Shown in pieces: positions 43,218 to 54,768 of a DNA stretch of 64,000 bases (positions are counted from its first letter, which is position 1; each line of letters opens with the position of its first letter). Where the stretch lies: the NCBI GenBank assembly GCA_948144175.1, contig CANXME010002514.1:1-64000 (forward strand), written 5' to 3'. The translations under genes were made by a program, and so were the position numbers. The notes below the pieces were generated by a model, which did not search any database, was not told the DNA's origin, and was given only the letters and a program-made list of their open reading frames with translations. The DNA is from Closterium sp. NIES-65. Its lineage: Eukaryota; Streptophyta; Zygnematophyceae; Desmidiales; Closteriaceae.

Positions 43218-46200
43218 ATGGCGGGCAACACCTTGGCGGTAGCTGGTGAATCTTCAGCCCAAGATCGTAGCGGCAGCCACGATTTTGGTGTTTCTGCGCC
43301 AAGGGGAGCGCGAACAAGCCAGGGCTCGCTGATCAAGGAGGTGCTGAAAAACTTCACTGTCGAGAAGTACAATGGTGAGGGCTATGATAATTGGGCCTGG
43401 AAAATGCAACTTTATTTCCGTCAGATCGGTTTGCTGAAACTAATGATTGGGGAGGAGCCTAGACCGAGTGACCCCGCCCTTCAGGAAGATTGGGACGAGC
43501 GCGCCTCGGCTGGCTACTACTTGATGTCGCAGAGTTTGGAGCTGAACCAGCGTCACCACGTCATGCACCTGCTGCCGGAGGTTGAGTGCAGTTCGAAGGC
43601 GTGGACCGTGTTGAAGGAGCTGCACGCCCCGACCTCCGTTGTTGCAACGTTGATGCTGGAGAGGGAGCTGTCCGCGTTGCGCCTGAGCAAGGGAGAGCCG
43701 GTGCAACCTGTCCTGGACAAAATGCGCGACCTCTACGCGAAGTTGGCGACCGCGGGAATCACCTACCCAGAGCAAAACAAGTGCCTGAAGATGCTCTCGC
43801 TGCTGCTGGAATCGTGGCTTCAATTCACGAGCGGATTGATCCTGCCGCAGAACCAGAGCTCGTGGACACTCGAGTGGGTGCGGACAAAGATTCTGGAGGA
43901 GGACTTCCGTCGCCGCCAACTGAGGGGTGGAGACGACGGCAGCAGCGGCTATGGGATGCAAGGAAACCGACGTGGCAGAGGACGTGGCTTCGGTGGTGCC
44001 TGACGCGGTGCAAAGAAAGACGACGACTCCAACGACCAACAAGGTGGTACCGGTTGGGGTCGCGGTGCAAAATCTGGACGTGGGGGTAAATCGGGTGCTG
44101 GTGGCAAAATGAAAGGGAGTTGCTGATATTGTGAGAAGGAAGGGCACCCCTGGTTTTTGTGCTATAAGAAACCCGATGGATGGACCCCCCAGAATCGTCA
44201 CCAGGATGGCGGCGCGCGGAGGAACCAGAAAAACGGCGCCAACATGGTCGCTGATTCGTCCGACAACAACCCGAAGGGCAACGGCGGTGCGGAGAAGAAA
44301 AAGGAGCGCACCGCGGGCCAATTCTTCCATGTGGGAGACAAGGGGGAGCAAGGAGACGCATCTGTTAAGGTTGGATCAGAGCTGCACCCCCTGGACTATT
44401 GGGTGTTGGACACGGGCGCTGCTTGGACAATGACGCCGCGCAAGGACCTGCTGGACGACGTACGCGCTGCACCGATTAACGAGGTGTGCTCTGCCTCTGG
44501 ACACAGGTTGAAGGTGGCTGGTGCAGGACAAGCTGCGTTTAAGGGAGCGGATGGCAAGCCGGTGGTGCTGCACGACGTTCTCCTCGTCCCCGACCTGAAG
44601 GCTAACCTTATCTCCCTCCGTAAGCTTGGCAAGGCTGGGATGAACACCAACACAGATGGGGCTCGCACTTATAAGGAGAAGCTGGGCAATCGGGTGCTTT
44701 GGGATCTGCAGAAGAGCAAGGACGTGTACAGATCTATGTGGGAGCTGCCGGCGCTGGCGTGGCACGGTGCGGGGCAGGCTGGAGAGGGGTCTGCATCCCA
44801 GGGGGAGTGCAACGCCATTGGAGGGGTTAGTGTGAAAGTGTCGGCCATATCTGGGGAGACAGATTGGGCAACTGCACACCGACGTTTAGGGCATGTGGCA
44901 ATGCCTTTGCTGAAGCAGCTGGAGAAGGATGGAGCCGTTAAGGGCTTGAAGCTGAACGGACAACCATCCGATGATAACTGTGAAATTTGCCTCCTTTCAA
45001 AGTTTACCCGTTTCCCCTTCCATAGTGTGGCTGGCAGGAGCAAAAAGCCGTTGGAGCTGGTCCAGATGGACTTGGTGAGGCCACTGCTGGTGCAAGGGCA
45101 CAAGGGGGAGCGGTACTTCCTAACCATAGTGGATGACTGGAGCAGGCTAATGTGGGCGTATCCGCTGAAGCAGAAAGATCACGCCGCCTCCACGATTCGG
45201 GACGATTGGCTGCCGTTCGTGGAGAAGCAAGCGGAGTGTGTGGTGAAGCGGATTAGGACAGATCGGGGTGGTGAGTTCCTTGGAGCTGAGATGACGGCCT
45301 GGCTCAAGAAGCAGGGCATCCAGAGGGAGCTGACCACGGCTTACACCCCACAGTCCAACGGTGTAGCAGAACGGGCGAACCGGACAATTCTGGAGATAGC
45401 TAGGACTTGATGTGGCCCCATGCTGTTCGGCACGCAACCGTCGCTAGGAACAGGGTACTCACAAAGGTTGGGGATGATTCGTGGGTGCCGTTGGAGAGGT
45501 GGCTTGGGAGGAAGCCGCCGGTGGACATGCTGAGGGTGTTCGGTTGCATGGCAGTCGCTCACGTCCCCAAGACCTACCGCAGTAAGTTGAGGGTGAGTAA
45601 AATCTGGTGTGTGCATTTGGGGCTGGCTGGTGAGAGCAAGGGATGGCTGCTGTGGGAGCCTTCCAAGGGTGTGTTGTTTGACAGCAGGGATGTGAAGTTT
45701 GTTGAGGGCATGATGTATGGGAGCTGGGAGAAACAGCCAGAGGCCAGGGTGTCCCAGCAGATGGAGCAGATCACCATGCAGCTGGACCTGACTCCTAGTT
45801 TGTGGGAGGAGGGAGAGGAGGCAGCTGCAGAGGGTGGTGATGGAGAGAATGTGCAGGAGGCACCTGCTGGTGGAGGTGATGGTGTGGAGACTAGCGGTAG
45901 CACTAGTGGAGCTGCTGGATCCGAGGGAGGAGAGCAGCAGCAGGGGAAAACTAAGAAGCCGAAGGGTGTCGTTATGAAGGGATGGGAGACACCCATCTCC
46001 AGGCCAGGACGTACCCGTATGGCTACTAAGAAGCTGACCGCGTGAGCTGATGTAGCGGAGCAGCAGCTTGGGACCGAGGAGGCATTGCTGATTCTACCGC
46101 ATGGCTATGACCCGGATGAGGAGGATGAGCCTGCGTACTGTTTTCTTGCCCCTGCACCAGAGGAACCAGCTAGCATGGAGGAGGCATTAGCTGGACCAGA

Positions 46201-47429
46201 TAGGCACAAATGACTGGCTTGTAGGGATGCTGAGTACCAGAGCCTGCTGGAGAATGGGACTTGGGAACTAGTGGTGCTGCCTGAGGGAAAGAATGCGGTA
46301 CAATGCAAGTGGGTGCTAAGGATCAAGACTGACAACAGGGGGCAGGTCACCATCTACAAGAGTAGGTTGGTGGCTAAGGGGTTTATGTAGAAGGAGAATT
46401 GGGACTTCAATGAGATCTTTGCTCCCCCTGCCAAACCCCCTACCCTTCGTGTCTTGTTGGCAGATGCAGCCATTATAGGGAAGTTCATTATCCAGATGGA
46501 CATATCAACGGCATTCCTCAACGGGATTTTAGAGGAGGAGGTGTTCATGACGCAGCCGCCTAGGTATGAGGATGGTACGGGCAGGGTGTGCAAGCTGAAA
46601 AAGTCCATCTACGGCTTGAAGCAGGCGCCACGCTGCTGGTACCAGAAGTTGGCAGCTGTTTTAGAGGAGATGGGATTCAGGACCAGCAGCTGTGATGAGA
46701 GCCTCTTTCTCAAGGGGGAGGGGGAGAAGCTGGTGCTGTTTCTGGTATATGTGGACGACATTCTTCTCTTTAGCAGCAGCATGAAGGAGATCCTGAAGGT
46801 GCAGCAGCAGCTGATGGAGAACTTCAAGTGCAAGAACCTTGGGGAGGTAAAGTACTACCTAGGGATGCACGTGGAGAGGGATCTGGATCACAGGTGGTTG
46901 AAGCTGCACCAGGAGAAGTTCATCAAGGAGCTGGGGGAGAAGTATGGGATTGAGAATGAGCGCAAGGTTGCAACTCCCCTGCCAGCAGAATTCAAGCTTG
47001 TAAAGGCTGCAGAGGATGAAGGGGTTGAAGCTGAGGAGCAGCAGCAATTCCAGTCCTTGGTGAGCAGCCTCTTGTATGCAGCAGTTCACACGAGGCCTGA
47101 CATCTCTTTCTCGGCTGGGCAGCTGGCTAGGGTTGTGCAGAATCCATCAGAGGAGCAGGTGGATGCAGCTGAGCGTGTGGTGAAGTATCTGAACTCTCAC
47201 CCAAGCATTGGAGTTCAATACTCCGCATCTGCACAGGTGAAGTAGAAAAGGGTTGAGGTGCTGAAAGAGAAGGGGGAGAGGCTTGGAGAAGGCAAGCTCT
47301 TCCTCACTTGCTTTACCGATGCTATAAGGGCCTCTGAGAAGGAGGATTCCTCATCTGAGGGAGGATACATCAGCGTAGTTGGGGGAGGACCTGTTAATTG
47401 GAGGTCCAAGGTTGCTACGCCGCTGTTTT
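43218..47429 (+). pseudogene. copia-B copy B5 gag-pol (plus strand)
   Basis: Gag starts at 43218. Breaks by stop codon: TGA at 44001; TGA in the zinc knuckle (the Trp of CWYC) at about 44124; TGA at 46043; TGA at about 46213 (Trp); TAG at 46388 (Gln, shared with B1); TAG at 47243. The protease DTGAAWTMTP, the integrase triad (QMDLVRP, TDRGGEF, NGVAERANR), RT DISTAFLNG and YVDDILLF are present. A deletion after ANRTILEIART (about 45408) shifts the frame. RNase H has lost its middle: NWRSK joins VATPLF at about 47410, and the copy ends at 47429 against a minus-strand LTR. Several stops arise from G-to-A or C-to-T changes. Confidence 0.88.
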
Positions 47430-48184
47430 TGTTAGTGTAAGGGCCTAATAAACTCAAGCTATTAAGACTTTATCAAACTTAAAACCTCTCCTCGGGGTCA
47501 CCTCCAAGGGTCCTTGGGTGCCTGGTACAAGACCAGCCCCTATCCTCGGGTCCGAGTTTGTAGAGAGAGGGATCAAGAATGACTTCTTCAAAACAGCAAG
47601 AGTACCTTGAATGTGGCGCAGCGTATCGTGCAGACCGTCGATCGGATTAAGCTGAGAATTTCCTATATCGAAGCTCTCTCCAAGAGCTTTAAAATGAGCC
47701 AAGTTGCCTCACGAAAAGTTCTGCCATTACGAAATTTTGGCTCTGACAGCGTTTGCCTAGCGTTGGGTGCTAGTGTACTAGCGTTGACTCGGGTAGCATT
47801 CTGCCGTCGCACCGCGTAGAAACGAAATTCCAGGAAGGGAGGAATTTGCTTGAATCAAATTGACTATATTCAGGTACAAAGAGAGAAGGAATAAATAGTT
47901 CTAGCTAGCAAGGACCTTGGGAATGAACCTGGGAACAGCCAGGGATCATCCCAAATAATTCCAAGCAACAGAACCAACCTGGCTGGACAAAACAGCAGGT
48001 GGTAGGTTGGTAAACAACCTCTGGTTCTGTTTTTCCAACCTGGGAAAACAACAACCATGTTCAGGTCCTAAAAACAGAACCTGTTTCGTCTTTGCCCCAC
48101 CAGCCAAAAGCTGGTTCCGCTGGTTTCCCCTGGCCCTGTAGCATGCAGATACAGACAAACAACATACAACCTTCACCTAAATTG
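47430..48184 (-). repeat. copia-B LTR fragment, interrupted by B6
   Basis: The tip tgttagtgtaagg sits directly against RNase H of B5. It runs to cacctaaattg (48184), where B6 inserts. After B6 only aattgtaccc (54705-54714) remains before plus-strand LTR sequence. Confidence 0.85.
48180..48184. repeat. Target-site duplication of B6, left copy
   Basis: aattg, repeated exactly at 54705-54709. Confidence 0.9.
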
Positions 48185-49270
48185 TGTTGGTGTAAGGGCC
48201 TAATAAACTCAAGCTATTAAGACTTTATCACACTTAAAACCTCTCCTCGGGGTCACCTCCAAGGGTCCTTGGGTGCCTGGTACAAGACCAGCCCCTATCC
48301 TCGGGTCCGAGTTTGTAGAGAGAGGGATCAAGAGGGACTTAGTCAAAACAGCAAGAGTACCTTGAACGTCGCGCAGCGTATCGTGCAGACCGTCGATCGG
48401 ATTAAGCTGAGAATTTCCTATATCGAAGCTCACTCTAAGAGCTTTAAAATAAGCCAAGTTGCCTCGCGAAAAGTTCTGCCATTACGAAGTTATGGCTCGG
48501 ACAGCGTTAGCCTAGCGTTGGAGTGCTAGCGTACTAGCGTTGACTCGGGTAGCATTCCGCCGTCGCACCGCGTAGAAAAGAAATTCCAGCAAGGAAGGAA
48601 TTCGCTTGAATCAATTTCACTATATTCAGGTACAAACAGAGAAGGAATAAATAGCTCTAGCTAGCAAGGACCTTGGGAATCAACCTGGGAACAACCAGGG
48701 ATGATCCCAAATAATTCCAAGCAACAGAACCAACCTGGCTGGACAAAATAGCAGGTGATAGGTTGGTGAACAACCTCTGGTTCTGTTTTTCCAACCTGGG
48801 AAAACAACAACCAGGTTCAGGTCCTAAAAACAGAACCTGTTTTGTCTTTGCCCAACCAGCCAAATGCTGGTTCCGCTGGTTTCCCCTGGCCCTGTAGCAT
48901 GCAGATACAGACAAACAACATCCAACCTTCACCTAAATTGTACCCCTATAGTGCCTGCCCTACTACACTATAGTCAACCAAACAAAACAGTACAATTTCG
49001 AGTTGGATAGAACTGAATCTGCGCAATCAAGTAAGTTGAACCGCAAAGCTTCCATCTTGGGTTCCTTTGCGAGCTCGTCCTTTCTGCTTGTACTGTTCAT
49101 AGCGCGTACAATGTTATGCCGAAGCGCACATTTTGCGAGTACCTGCAAATGCTTCAAGCGAAAATTGCGAAAGCAAGCAAACAGACAAACATACCATTCA
49201 CACGCAAATGCATTCGCACACGCATACTCGTACAAACAGACGGCAGGATGTCGTGCAATGTCAATTTGCA
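48185..49270 (-). repeat. copia-B 3' LTR of B6 (tip missing)
   Basis: Tip tgttggtgtaagg at 48185. At 49270 it stops at tcaatttgca and joins aatcacctcc of RNase H, losing cccaaca. Confidence 0.9.
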
Positions 49271-52200
49271 AATCACCTCCTTCACCCCATGGAACATCGC
49301 CATGTACTCTGATTCCACGGAAGAGAGTGCTGTCTCCGTCTGCTTCTTTGACCTCCAACTAACCGGTCCTCCCCCAACTACGCAGATGTATCCTCCCACA
49401 GATGAGGAATCCTCCTTCTCAGAGGCCCACGTAGCATCAGTAAAGCAAGTGAGAAAAAGCTTGCCTTCTCCAAGCCTCTCCCCCTTCTCTTTCAGCACCT
49501 CAACCCCTTTCTGCTTCACCTGTGCAGATGCGGAGTATTGAACTCCAATGCTTGGGTGAGAGTTCAGATACTTCACCACACGCTCAGCTGCATCCACCTG
49601 CTCCTCTGATGGATTCTGCACTACCCTAGCCAGCTGCCCAACCGAGAAAGAGATGTCGGGTCTCGTGTGAACTGCTGCATACAAGAGGCTGCCCACCAAG
49701 GACTGAAATTGCTGCTGCTCCTCGGCTTCAACCCCTTCATCCTCTGCAGCTTTCACAAGCTTGAATTCTGCTGGCAGGGGAGTTGCAACCTTGCGCTCAT
49801 TCTCAATTCCGTACTTCTCCCCAAGCTCCTTGATGAACTTCTCCTGGTGCAGCTTCAACCACCTGTGATCCAGATCCCTCTCCACGTGCATCCCGAGGTA
49901 GTACTTTACCTCCCCAAGGTTCTTGCACTTGAAGTTCTCCATCAGCTGCTGCTGCACCTTCTGGATCTCCTTCATGCTGCTGCTAAAGAGAAGAATGTCG
50001 TCCACATAGACCAGAAACAGCACCAGCTTCTCCCCCTCCTCCTTGAGAAAGAGGCTCTCATCACAGCTGCTGGTCCTGAATCCCATCTCCTCTAAAACAG
50101 CTGCCAACTTCTGGTACCAGCAGCGTGGCGCCTGCTTCAAGCCGTAGATGGACTTTTTCAGCTTGCACACCCTGCCCGTACCATCCTCAAACCCAGGTGG
50201 CTGCGTCATGAACACCTCCTCCTCTAAAATCCCGTTGAGGAATGCCGTTGATATGTCCATCTGGATAATGAACTTTCCACTAACGGCTGCATCTGCCAAC
50301 AAGACACGAAGGGTAGGGGGTTTGGCAGTGGGAGCAAAGATCTCATTGAAGTCCCGCTTCTCCTTCTGCATAAACCCCTTAGCCACCAACCTACTCTTGT
50401 AGATGGTGACCTGCCCCTTGTCGTCAGTCTTGATCCTTAGCACCCACTTGCATTGTACCGCTTTCTTTCCCTCAGGCAGCACCACTAGTTCCCAAGTCCC
50501 ATTCTCCAGCAGGCTCTGGTACTCAGCATCCCTGGAAGCTAGCCATTTGTCCCTATATGGTCCAGCTAATGCCTCCTCCATGCTAGCTGGTTCCTCTGGT
50601 GCAGGGGCAAGAAAACAGTACGCAGGTTGATCCTCCTCATCCGGGTCATAGCCATGCGGTAGAATCAGCAATGCCTCCTCGGTCCCAAGCTGCTGCTCCG
50701 CTACATCAGCTCCTGTAGTCAGCTTCTTAGTAGCCATACGGGTACGTCCTGGCCTGGAGACGGGTGTCTCCCATCCCTTCATAATAACACCCTTCGGCTT
50801 CTTAGTTTTCCCCTGCTGCTGCTCTCCTCCCTCGGATCCAGCAGCTCCACTAGTGCTACCGCTAATCTCCACACCATCACCTCCACCAGCAGGTGCCTCC
50901 TGCACCTTCTCTTTATCACCACCCTCTGCAGCTGCCTCCTCTCCCTCCTCCCACACACTAGGAGTCAGGTCCAGCTGCATGGTAATCTGCTCCATCTGCT
51001 GGGACACCCTGGCCTCCGGCTGTTTCTCCCAGCTCCCATACATCATGCCCTCAACAAACTTCACATCCCTGCTGTCAAACAACACACCCTTGGAAGGCTC
51101 CCACAACAGCCATCCCTTGCTCTCAGCAGCCAGCCCCAAATGCACACACCAGATTGCACTCGCCCCCAACTTACTGCGATAGGTCTTGGGAACGTGGGCG
51201 ACTGCCATGCAACCGAACACCCTCAGCATGTCCACCGGCGGCTTCCTCCCAAGCCACCTCTCCAACGGCACCCACGAGTCATCCCCAACCTTTGTGAGTA
51301 CCCTGTTTCTAGCGACCGTAGCGTGCCGAACAGCATGGGGCCACATCAAGTTGCCCAGCCCAGATTCTATGAGCAGCGCCCTAGCTGTCTCCAGAATTGT
51401 CCGGTTCGCCCGTTCTGCTACACCGTTGGACTGTGGGGTGTAAGCCGTGGTCAGCTCCCTCTGGATGCCCTGCTTCTTGAGCCAGGCCGTCATCTCAGCT
51501 CCAAGGAACTCACCACCCCGATCTGTCCTAATCCGCTTCACCACACACTCCGCTTGCTTCTCCACGAACGGCAGCCAATCGTCCCGAATCGTGGAGGCGG
51601 CGTGATCTTTCTGCTTCAGCGGATACGCCCACATTAGCCTGCTCCAGTCATCCACTATGGTTAAGAAGTACCGCTCCCCCTTGTGCCCTTGCACCGGCAG
51701 CGGCCCCACCAAGTCCATGTGGACCAGCTCCAACGGCTTTTTGCTCCTGCCAGCCACACTATGGAAGGGGAAACGGGTGAACTTTGAAAGGAGGCAAATT
51801 TCACAGTTATCATCGGGTGGTTGTCCGTTCAGCTTTAAGCCCTTAACGGCTCCATCCTTCTCCAGCTGCTTCAGCAAAGGCATTGCCACATGCCCCAATC
51901 GTCGGTGTGCAGTTGCCCAATCTGTCTCCCCAGATCTGGCCGACACTTTCACACCAACCCCTCCAACGGCGTTGCACTCCCCCTGGGATGCAGACCCCTC
52001 TCCAGCCTGCCCCCCACCGTGCCACGCCAGCGCCGGCAGCTGCCACATAGATCTGTACACGTCCTTGCTCTCGTGCAGATCCCAAAGCACCCGATTGCCC
52101 AGCTTCCCCTTATAAGTGCGAGCCCCATCCGTGTTGGTGTTCACCCCAGCCTTGCCAAGCTTACGGAGGGAGATGAGGTTGGCCTTCAGGTCGGGGACGA

Positions 52201-53566
52201 GGAGAACGTCGTGCAGCACCACCGGCTTGCCATCCGCTCCCTTAAATGCAGCTCGTCCCGCACCAGCCACCTTCAACATGTGTCCAGAGGCAGAGCACAC
52301 CTCATTAATCGGTGCAGCGCGTACGTCGTCCAGCAGGTCCTTGCGCGGCGTCATTGTCCAAGCGGCGCCTGTGTCCAACACCCAATAGTCCAGGGGATGC
52401 AGCTCTGCTCCAGCCTTAGCAGATGCGTCTCCTTGCTCCCCCTTGTCTCCCATATGGAAGAATTGGCCCGCGGTGCGCTCCTTCTTCTTCTCCGCACCGC
52501 CGTTGCCCTTCGGGTTGTTGTCGGACGAATCAGCGACCATGTTGGCGCCGTTTTTCTGGTTCCTCCGCGCGCCGCCATCCTGGTGACGATTCTGGGGGGT
52601 CCATCCATCGGGTTTCTTATAGCACAAAAACCAGGGGTGCCCTTCCTTCTCACAATACCAGCAACTCCCTTTCATTTTGCCACCAGCACCCGACTTGCCC
52701 CCACGTCCAGATTTCGCACCGCGACCCCAACCGGTACCTCCTTGTTGGTCGTTGGAGTCGTCGTCTTTCTTTGCACCGCGTCCAGCACCACCGAAGCCAC
52801 GTCCTTTGCCACGTCGGCTCCCTTGCATCCCGTAGCCGCTGCTGCCGTCGTCTCCACCCCTCAGTTGGCGGCGACGGAAGTCCTCCTCCAGAATCTTCGT
52901 ACGCACCCACTCGAGCGTCCACAAGCTCTGGTTCTGCGGCAGGCTCAATCCGCTCGTAAATTGAAGCCACGATTCCGGCAGCAGCGAGAGCATCTTCAAG
53001 CACTTTGTTTGCTCCGGGTAGGTGATTCCCGCGGTCGCCAACTTCGCGTAGAGGTCGCGCAATTTGTCCAGGACGGGTTGCACCGGCTCTCCCTCGCTCA
53101 GGCGCAACGCGGACAGCTCCCTCTCCAGCATCAATGTTGCAACAACGGAGGTCGGGGCGTGCAGCTCCTTCAACACCGTCCACGCCTTCGGACCGCACTC
53201 AACCTCCGGCAGCAGGTGCATGACGTGGTGACGCTGGTTCAGCTCCAAACTCTGCGACATCAAGTAGTAGCCAGCCGAGGCGCGCTCGTCCCAATCTTCC
53301 TGAAGGGCGGGGTCACTCGGTCTAGGCTCCTCCCCAATCATTAGTTTCAGCAATCCGATTTGACGGAAATAAAGTTGCATTTTCCAGGCCCAATCATCAT
53401 AGCCCTCACCATTGAACTTCTCGACGGTGAAGTTTTTCAGCACCTCCTTGATCAGCGAGCCCTGGCTTGTTCGCGCTCCCCTTGGCGCAGAAACACCAGA
53501 ATCATGGCTGCCGCTACGATCTTGGGCTGAAGATTCACCAGCTACCGCCGAGGTGTTGCCCGCCAT
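49154..53566 (-). CDS. copia-B B6 gag-pol polyprotein, 1470 codons, C-terminus fused to LTR
   Basis: Starts MAGNTSAVAGESS at 53566, 32 bases inside the PBS. Gag about 1-300, with zinc knuckle C302, C305, H310, C315 (CX2CX4HX4C). Protease D398-T399-G400-A401. Pre-integrase H554/H559, C588/C591. Integrase D618, D682, E718 (D,D35E). Acidic linker about 840-960. RT first Asp 1104; YVDD 1187-1190. RNase H D1377, E1418. At about residue 1432 (MFHGVKEVI) the frame crosses into the LTR and ends after about 38 unrelated residues, so the third RNase H Asp (DSKGAL in siblings) and the family C-terminus are lost. Gag and pol share one frame with no shift, as in many plant copia elements. It is the best reference for the family. 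Confidence 0.93.
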   Translation of the reverse strand: MAGNTSAVAGESSAQDRSGSHDSGVSAPRGARTSQGSLIKEVLKNFTVEKFNGEGYDDWAWKMQLYFRQIGLLKLMIGEEPRPSDPALQEDWDERASAGYYLMSQSLELNQRHHVMHLLPEVECGPKAWTVLKELHAPTSVVATLMLERELSALRLSEGEPVQPVLDKLRDLYAKLATAGITYPEQTKCLKMLSLLPESWLQFTSGLSLPQNQSLWTLEWVRTKILEEDFRRRQLRGGDDGSSGYGMQGSRRGKGRGFGGAGRGAKKDDDSNDQQGGTGWGRGAKSGRGGKSGAGGKMKGSCWYCEKEGHPWFLCYKKPDGWTPQNRHQDGGARRNQKNGANMVADSSDNNPKGNGGAEKKKERTAGQFFHMGDKGEQGDASAKAGAELHPLDYWVLDTGAAWTMTPRKDLLDDVRAAPINEVCSASGHMLKVAGAGRAAFKGADGKPVVLHDVLLVPDLKANLISLRKLGKAGVNTNTDGARTYKGKLGNRVLWDLHESKDVYRSMWQLPALAWHGGGQAGEGSASQGECNAVGGVGVKVSARSGETDWATAHRRLGHVAMPLLKQLEKDGAVKGLKLNGQPPDDNCEICLLSKFTRFPFHSVAGRSKKPLELVHMDLVGPLPVQGHKGERYFLTIVDDWSRLMWAYPLKQKDHAASTIRDDWLPFVEKQAECVVKRIRTDRGGEFLGAEMTAWLKKQGIQRELTTAYTPQSNGVAERANRTILETARALLIESGLGNLMWPHAVRHATVARNRVLTKVGDDSWVPLERWLGRKPPVDMLRVFGCMAVAHVPKTYRSKLGASAIWCVHLGLAAESKGWLLWEPSKGVLFDSRDVKFVEGMMYGSWEKQPEARVSQQMEQITMQLDLTPSVWEEGEEAAAEGGDKEKVQEAPAGGGDGVEISGSTSGAAGSEGGEQQQGKTKKPKGVIMKGWETPVSRPGRTRMATKKLTTGADVAEQQLGTEEALLILPHGYDPDEEDQPAYCFLAPAPEEPASMEEALAGPYRDKWLASRDAEYQSLLENGTWELVVLPEGKKAVQCKWVLRIKTDDKGQVTIYKSRLVAKGFMQKEKRDFNEIFAPTAKPPTLRVLLADAAVSGKFIIQMDISTAFLNGILEEEVFMTQPPGFEDGTGRVCKLKKSIYGLKQAPRCWYQKLAAVLEEMGFRTSSCDESLFLKEEGEKLVLFLVYVDDILLFSSSMKEIQKVQQQLMENFKCKNLGEVKYYLGMHVERDLDHRWLKLHQEKFIKELGEKYGIENERKVATPLPAEFKLVKAAEDEGVEAEEQQQFQSLVGSLLYAAVHTRPDISFSVGQLARVVQNPSEEQVDAAERVVKYLNSHPSIGVQYSASAQVKQKGVEVLKEKGERLGEGKLFLTCFTDATWASEKEDSSSVGGYICVVGGGPVSWRSKKQTETALSSVESEYMAMFHGVKEVICKLTLHDILPSVCTSMRVRMHLRVNGMFVCLLAFAIFA

Positions 53567-53597
53567 AGCTACCTATATCGAGGATCACTATAACGCA

Positions 53598-53609
53598 GCT
53601 CTGATACCA
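53598..53609 (-). promoter_or_regulatory. copia-B primer binding site of B6
   Basis: The minus strand reads TGGTATCAGAGC, three bases from the LTR. Confidence 0.93.
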
Positions 53610-53612
53610 GCT

Positions 53613-54704
53613 TGTTGGTGTAAGGGCCTAATAAACTCAAGCTATTAAGACTTTATCACACTTAAAACCTCTCCTCGGGGTCACCTCCAAGGGTCCTTGG
53701 GTGCCTGGTACAAGACCAGCCCCTATCCTCGGGTCCGAGTTTGTAGAGAGAGGGATCAAGAGGGACTTAGTCAAAACAGCAAGAGTACCTTGAACGTCGC
53801 GCAGCGTATCGTGCAGACCGTCGATCGGATTAAGCTGAGAATTTCCTATATCGAAGCTCACTCTAAGAGCTTTAAAATAAGCCAAGTTGCCTCGCGAAAA
53901 GTTCTGCCATTACGAAGTTATGGCTCGGACAGCGTTAGCCTAGCGTTGGAGTGCTAGCGTACTAGCGTTGACTCGGGTAGCATTCCGCCGTCGCACCGCG
54001 TAGAAAAGAAATTCCAGCAAGGAAGGAATTCGCTTGAATCAATTTCACTATATTCAGGTACAAACAGAGAAGGAATAAATAGCTCTAGCTAGCAAGGACC
54101 TTGGGAATCAACCTGGGAACAACCAGGGATGATCCCAAATAATTCCAAGCAACAGAACCAACCTGGCTGGACAAAATAGCAGGTGATAGGTTGGTGAACA
54201 ACCTCTGGTTCTGTTTTTCCAACCTGGGAAAACAACAACCAGGTTCAGGTCCTAAAAACAGAACCTGTTTTGTCTTTGCCCAACCAGCCAAATGCTGGTT
54301 CCGCTGGTTTCCCCTGGCCCTGTAGCATGCAGATACAGACAAACAACATCCAACCTTCACCTAAATTGTACCCCTATAGTGCCTGCCCTACTACACTATA
54401 GTCAACCAAACAAAACAGTACAATTTCGAGTTGGATAGAACTGAATCTGCGCAATCAAGTAAGTTGAACCGCAAAGCTTCCATCTTGGGTTCCTTTGCGA
54501 GCTCGTCCTTTCTGCTTGTACTGTTCATAGCGCGTACAATGTTATGCCGAAGCGCACATTTTGCGAGTACCTGCAAATGCTTCAAGCGAAAATTGCGAAA
54601 GCAAACAAACAGACAAACATACCATTCACACGCAAATGCATTCGCACACGCATACTCGTACAAACAGACGGCAGGATGTCGTGCAATGTGAATTGCACCC
54701 AACA
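53613..54704 (-). repeat. copia-B 5' LTR of B6, 1092 bp
   Basis: Tips tgttggtgtaagg ... cacccaaca. Over the compared stretches it matches 48185-49270 apart from about three bases near the right end. Confidence 0.93.
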
Positions 54705-54709
54705 AATTG
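54705..54709. repeat. Target-site duplication of B6, right copy
   Basis: aattg, identical to 48180-48184. Confidence 0.9.
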
Positions 54710-54768
54710 TACCCGGTGCGACGTCGGAATGCTACCGAGTCAACGCTAGTACGCTAGCACTCCAACGC
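54710..54768 (+). repeat. Inverted LTR junction: five bases of minus LTR then a 54-base plus-strand LTR piece
   Basis: taccc continues the interrupted minus LTR. From 54715 (ggtgcgacgtcggaatgc) the sequence is plus-strand copia-B LTR including the ACGCTAG cluster. It then joins gag of B7 at 54769. Confidence 0.8.

Larger units (their letters stand above)
48185..54704 (-). mobile_element. copia-B copy B6: youngest, nearly complete insertion
   Basis: Both LTRs, a PBS and a single uninterrupted gag-pol frame lie between identical 5-bp flanks (aattg). The LTRs (48185-49270 and 53613-54704) show only a few differences by eye. A deletion has removed the RNase H C-terminus, the polypurine tract and the last seven bases of the 3' LTR. 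Since that tract is needed for replication, the deletion most likely followed insertion. Confidence 0.93.

Noticed and set aside
51890-53344. A 484-codon plus-strand frame opposite B6, and similar ones opposite B3 (32463-33788) and B7
   Set aside because: Exact antisense shadows of gag-pol. They recur only where the sense frame is intact and show no recognisable domain.
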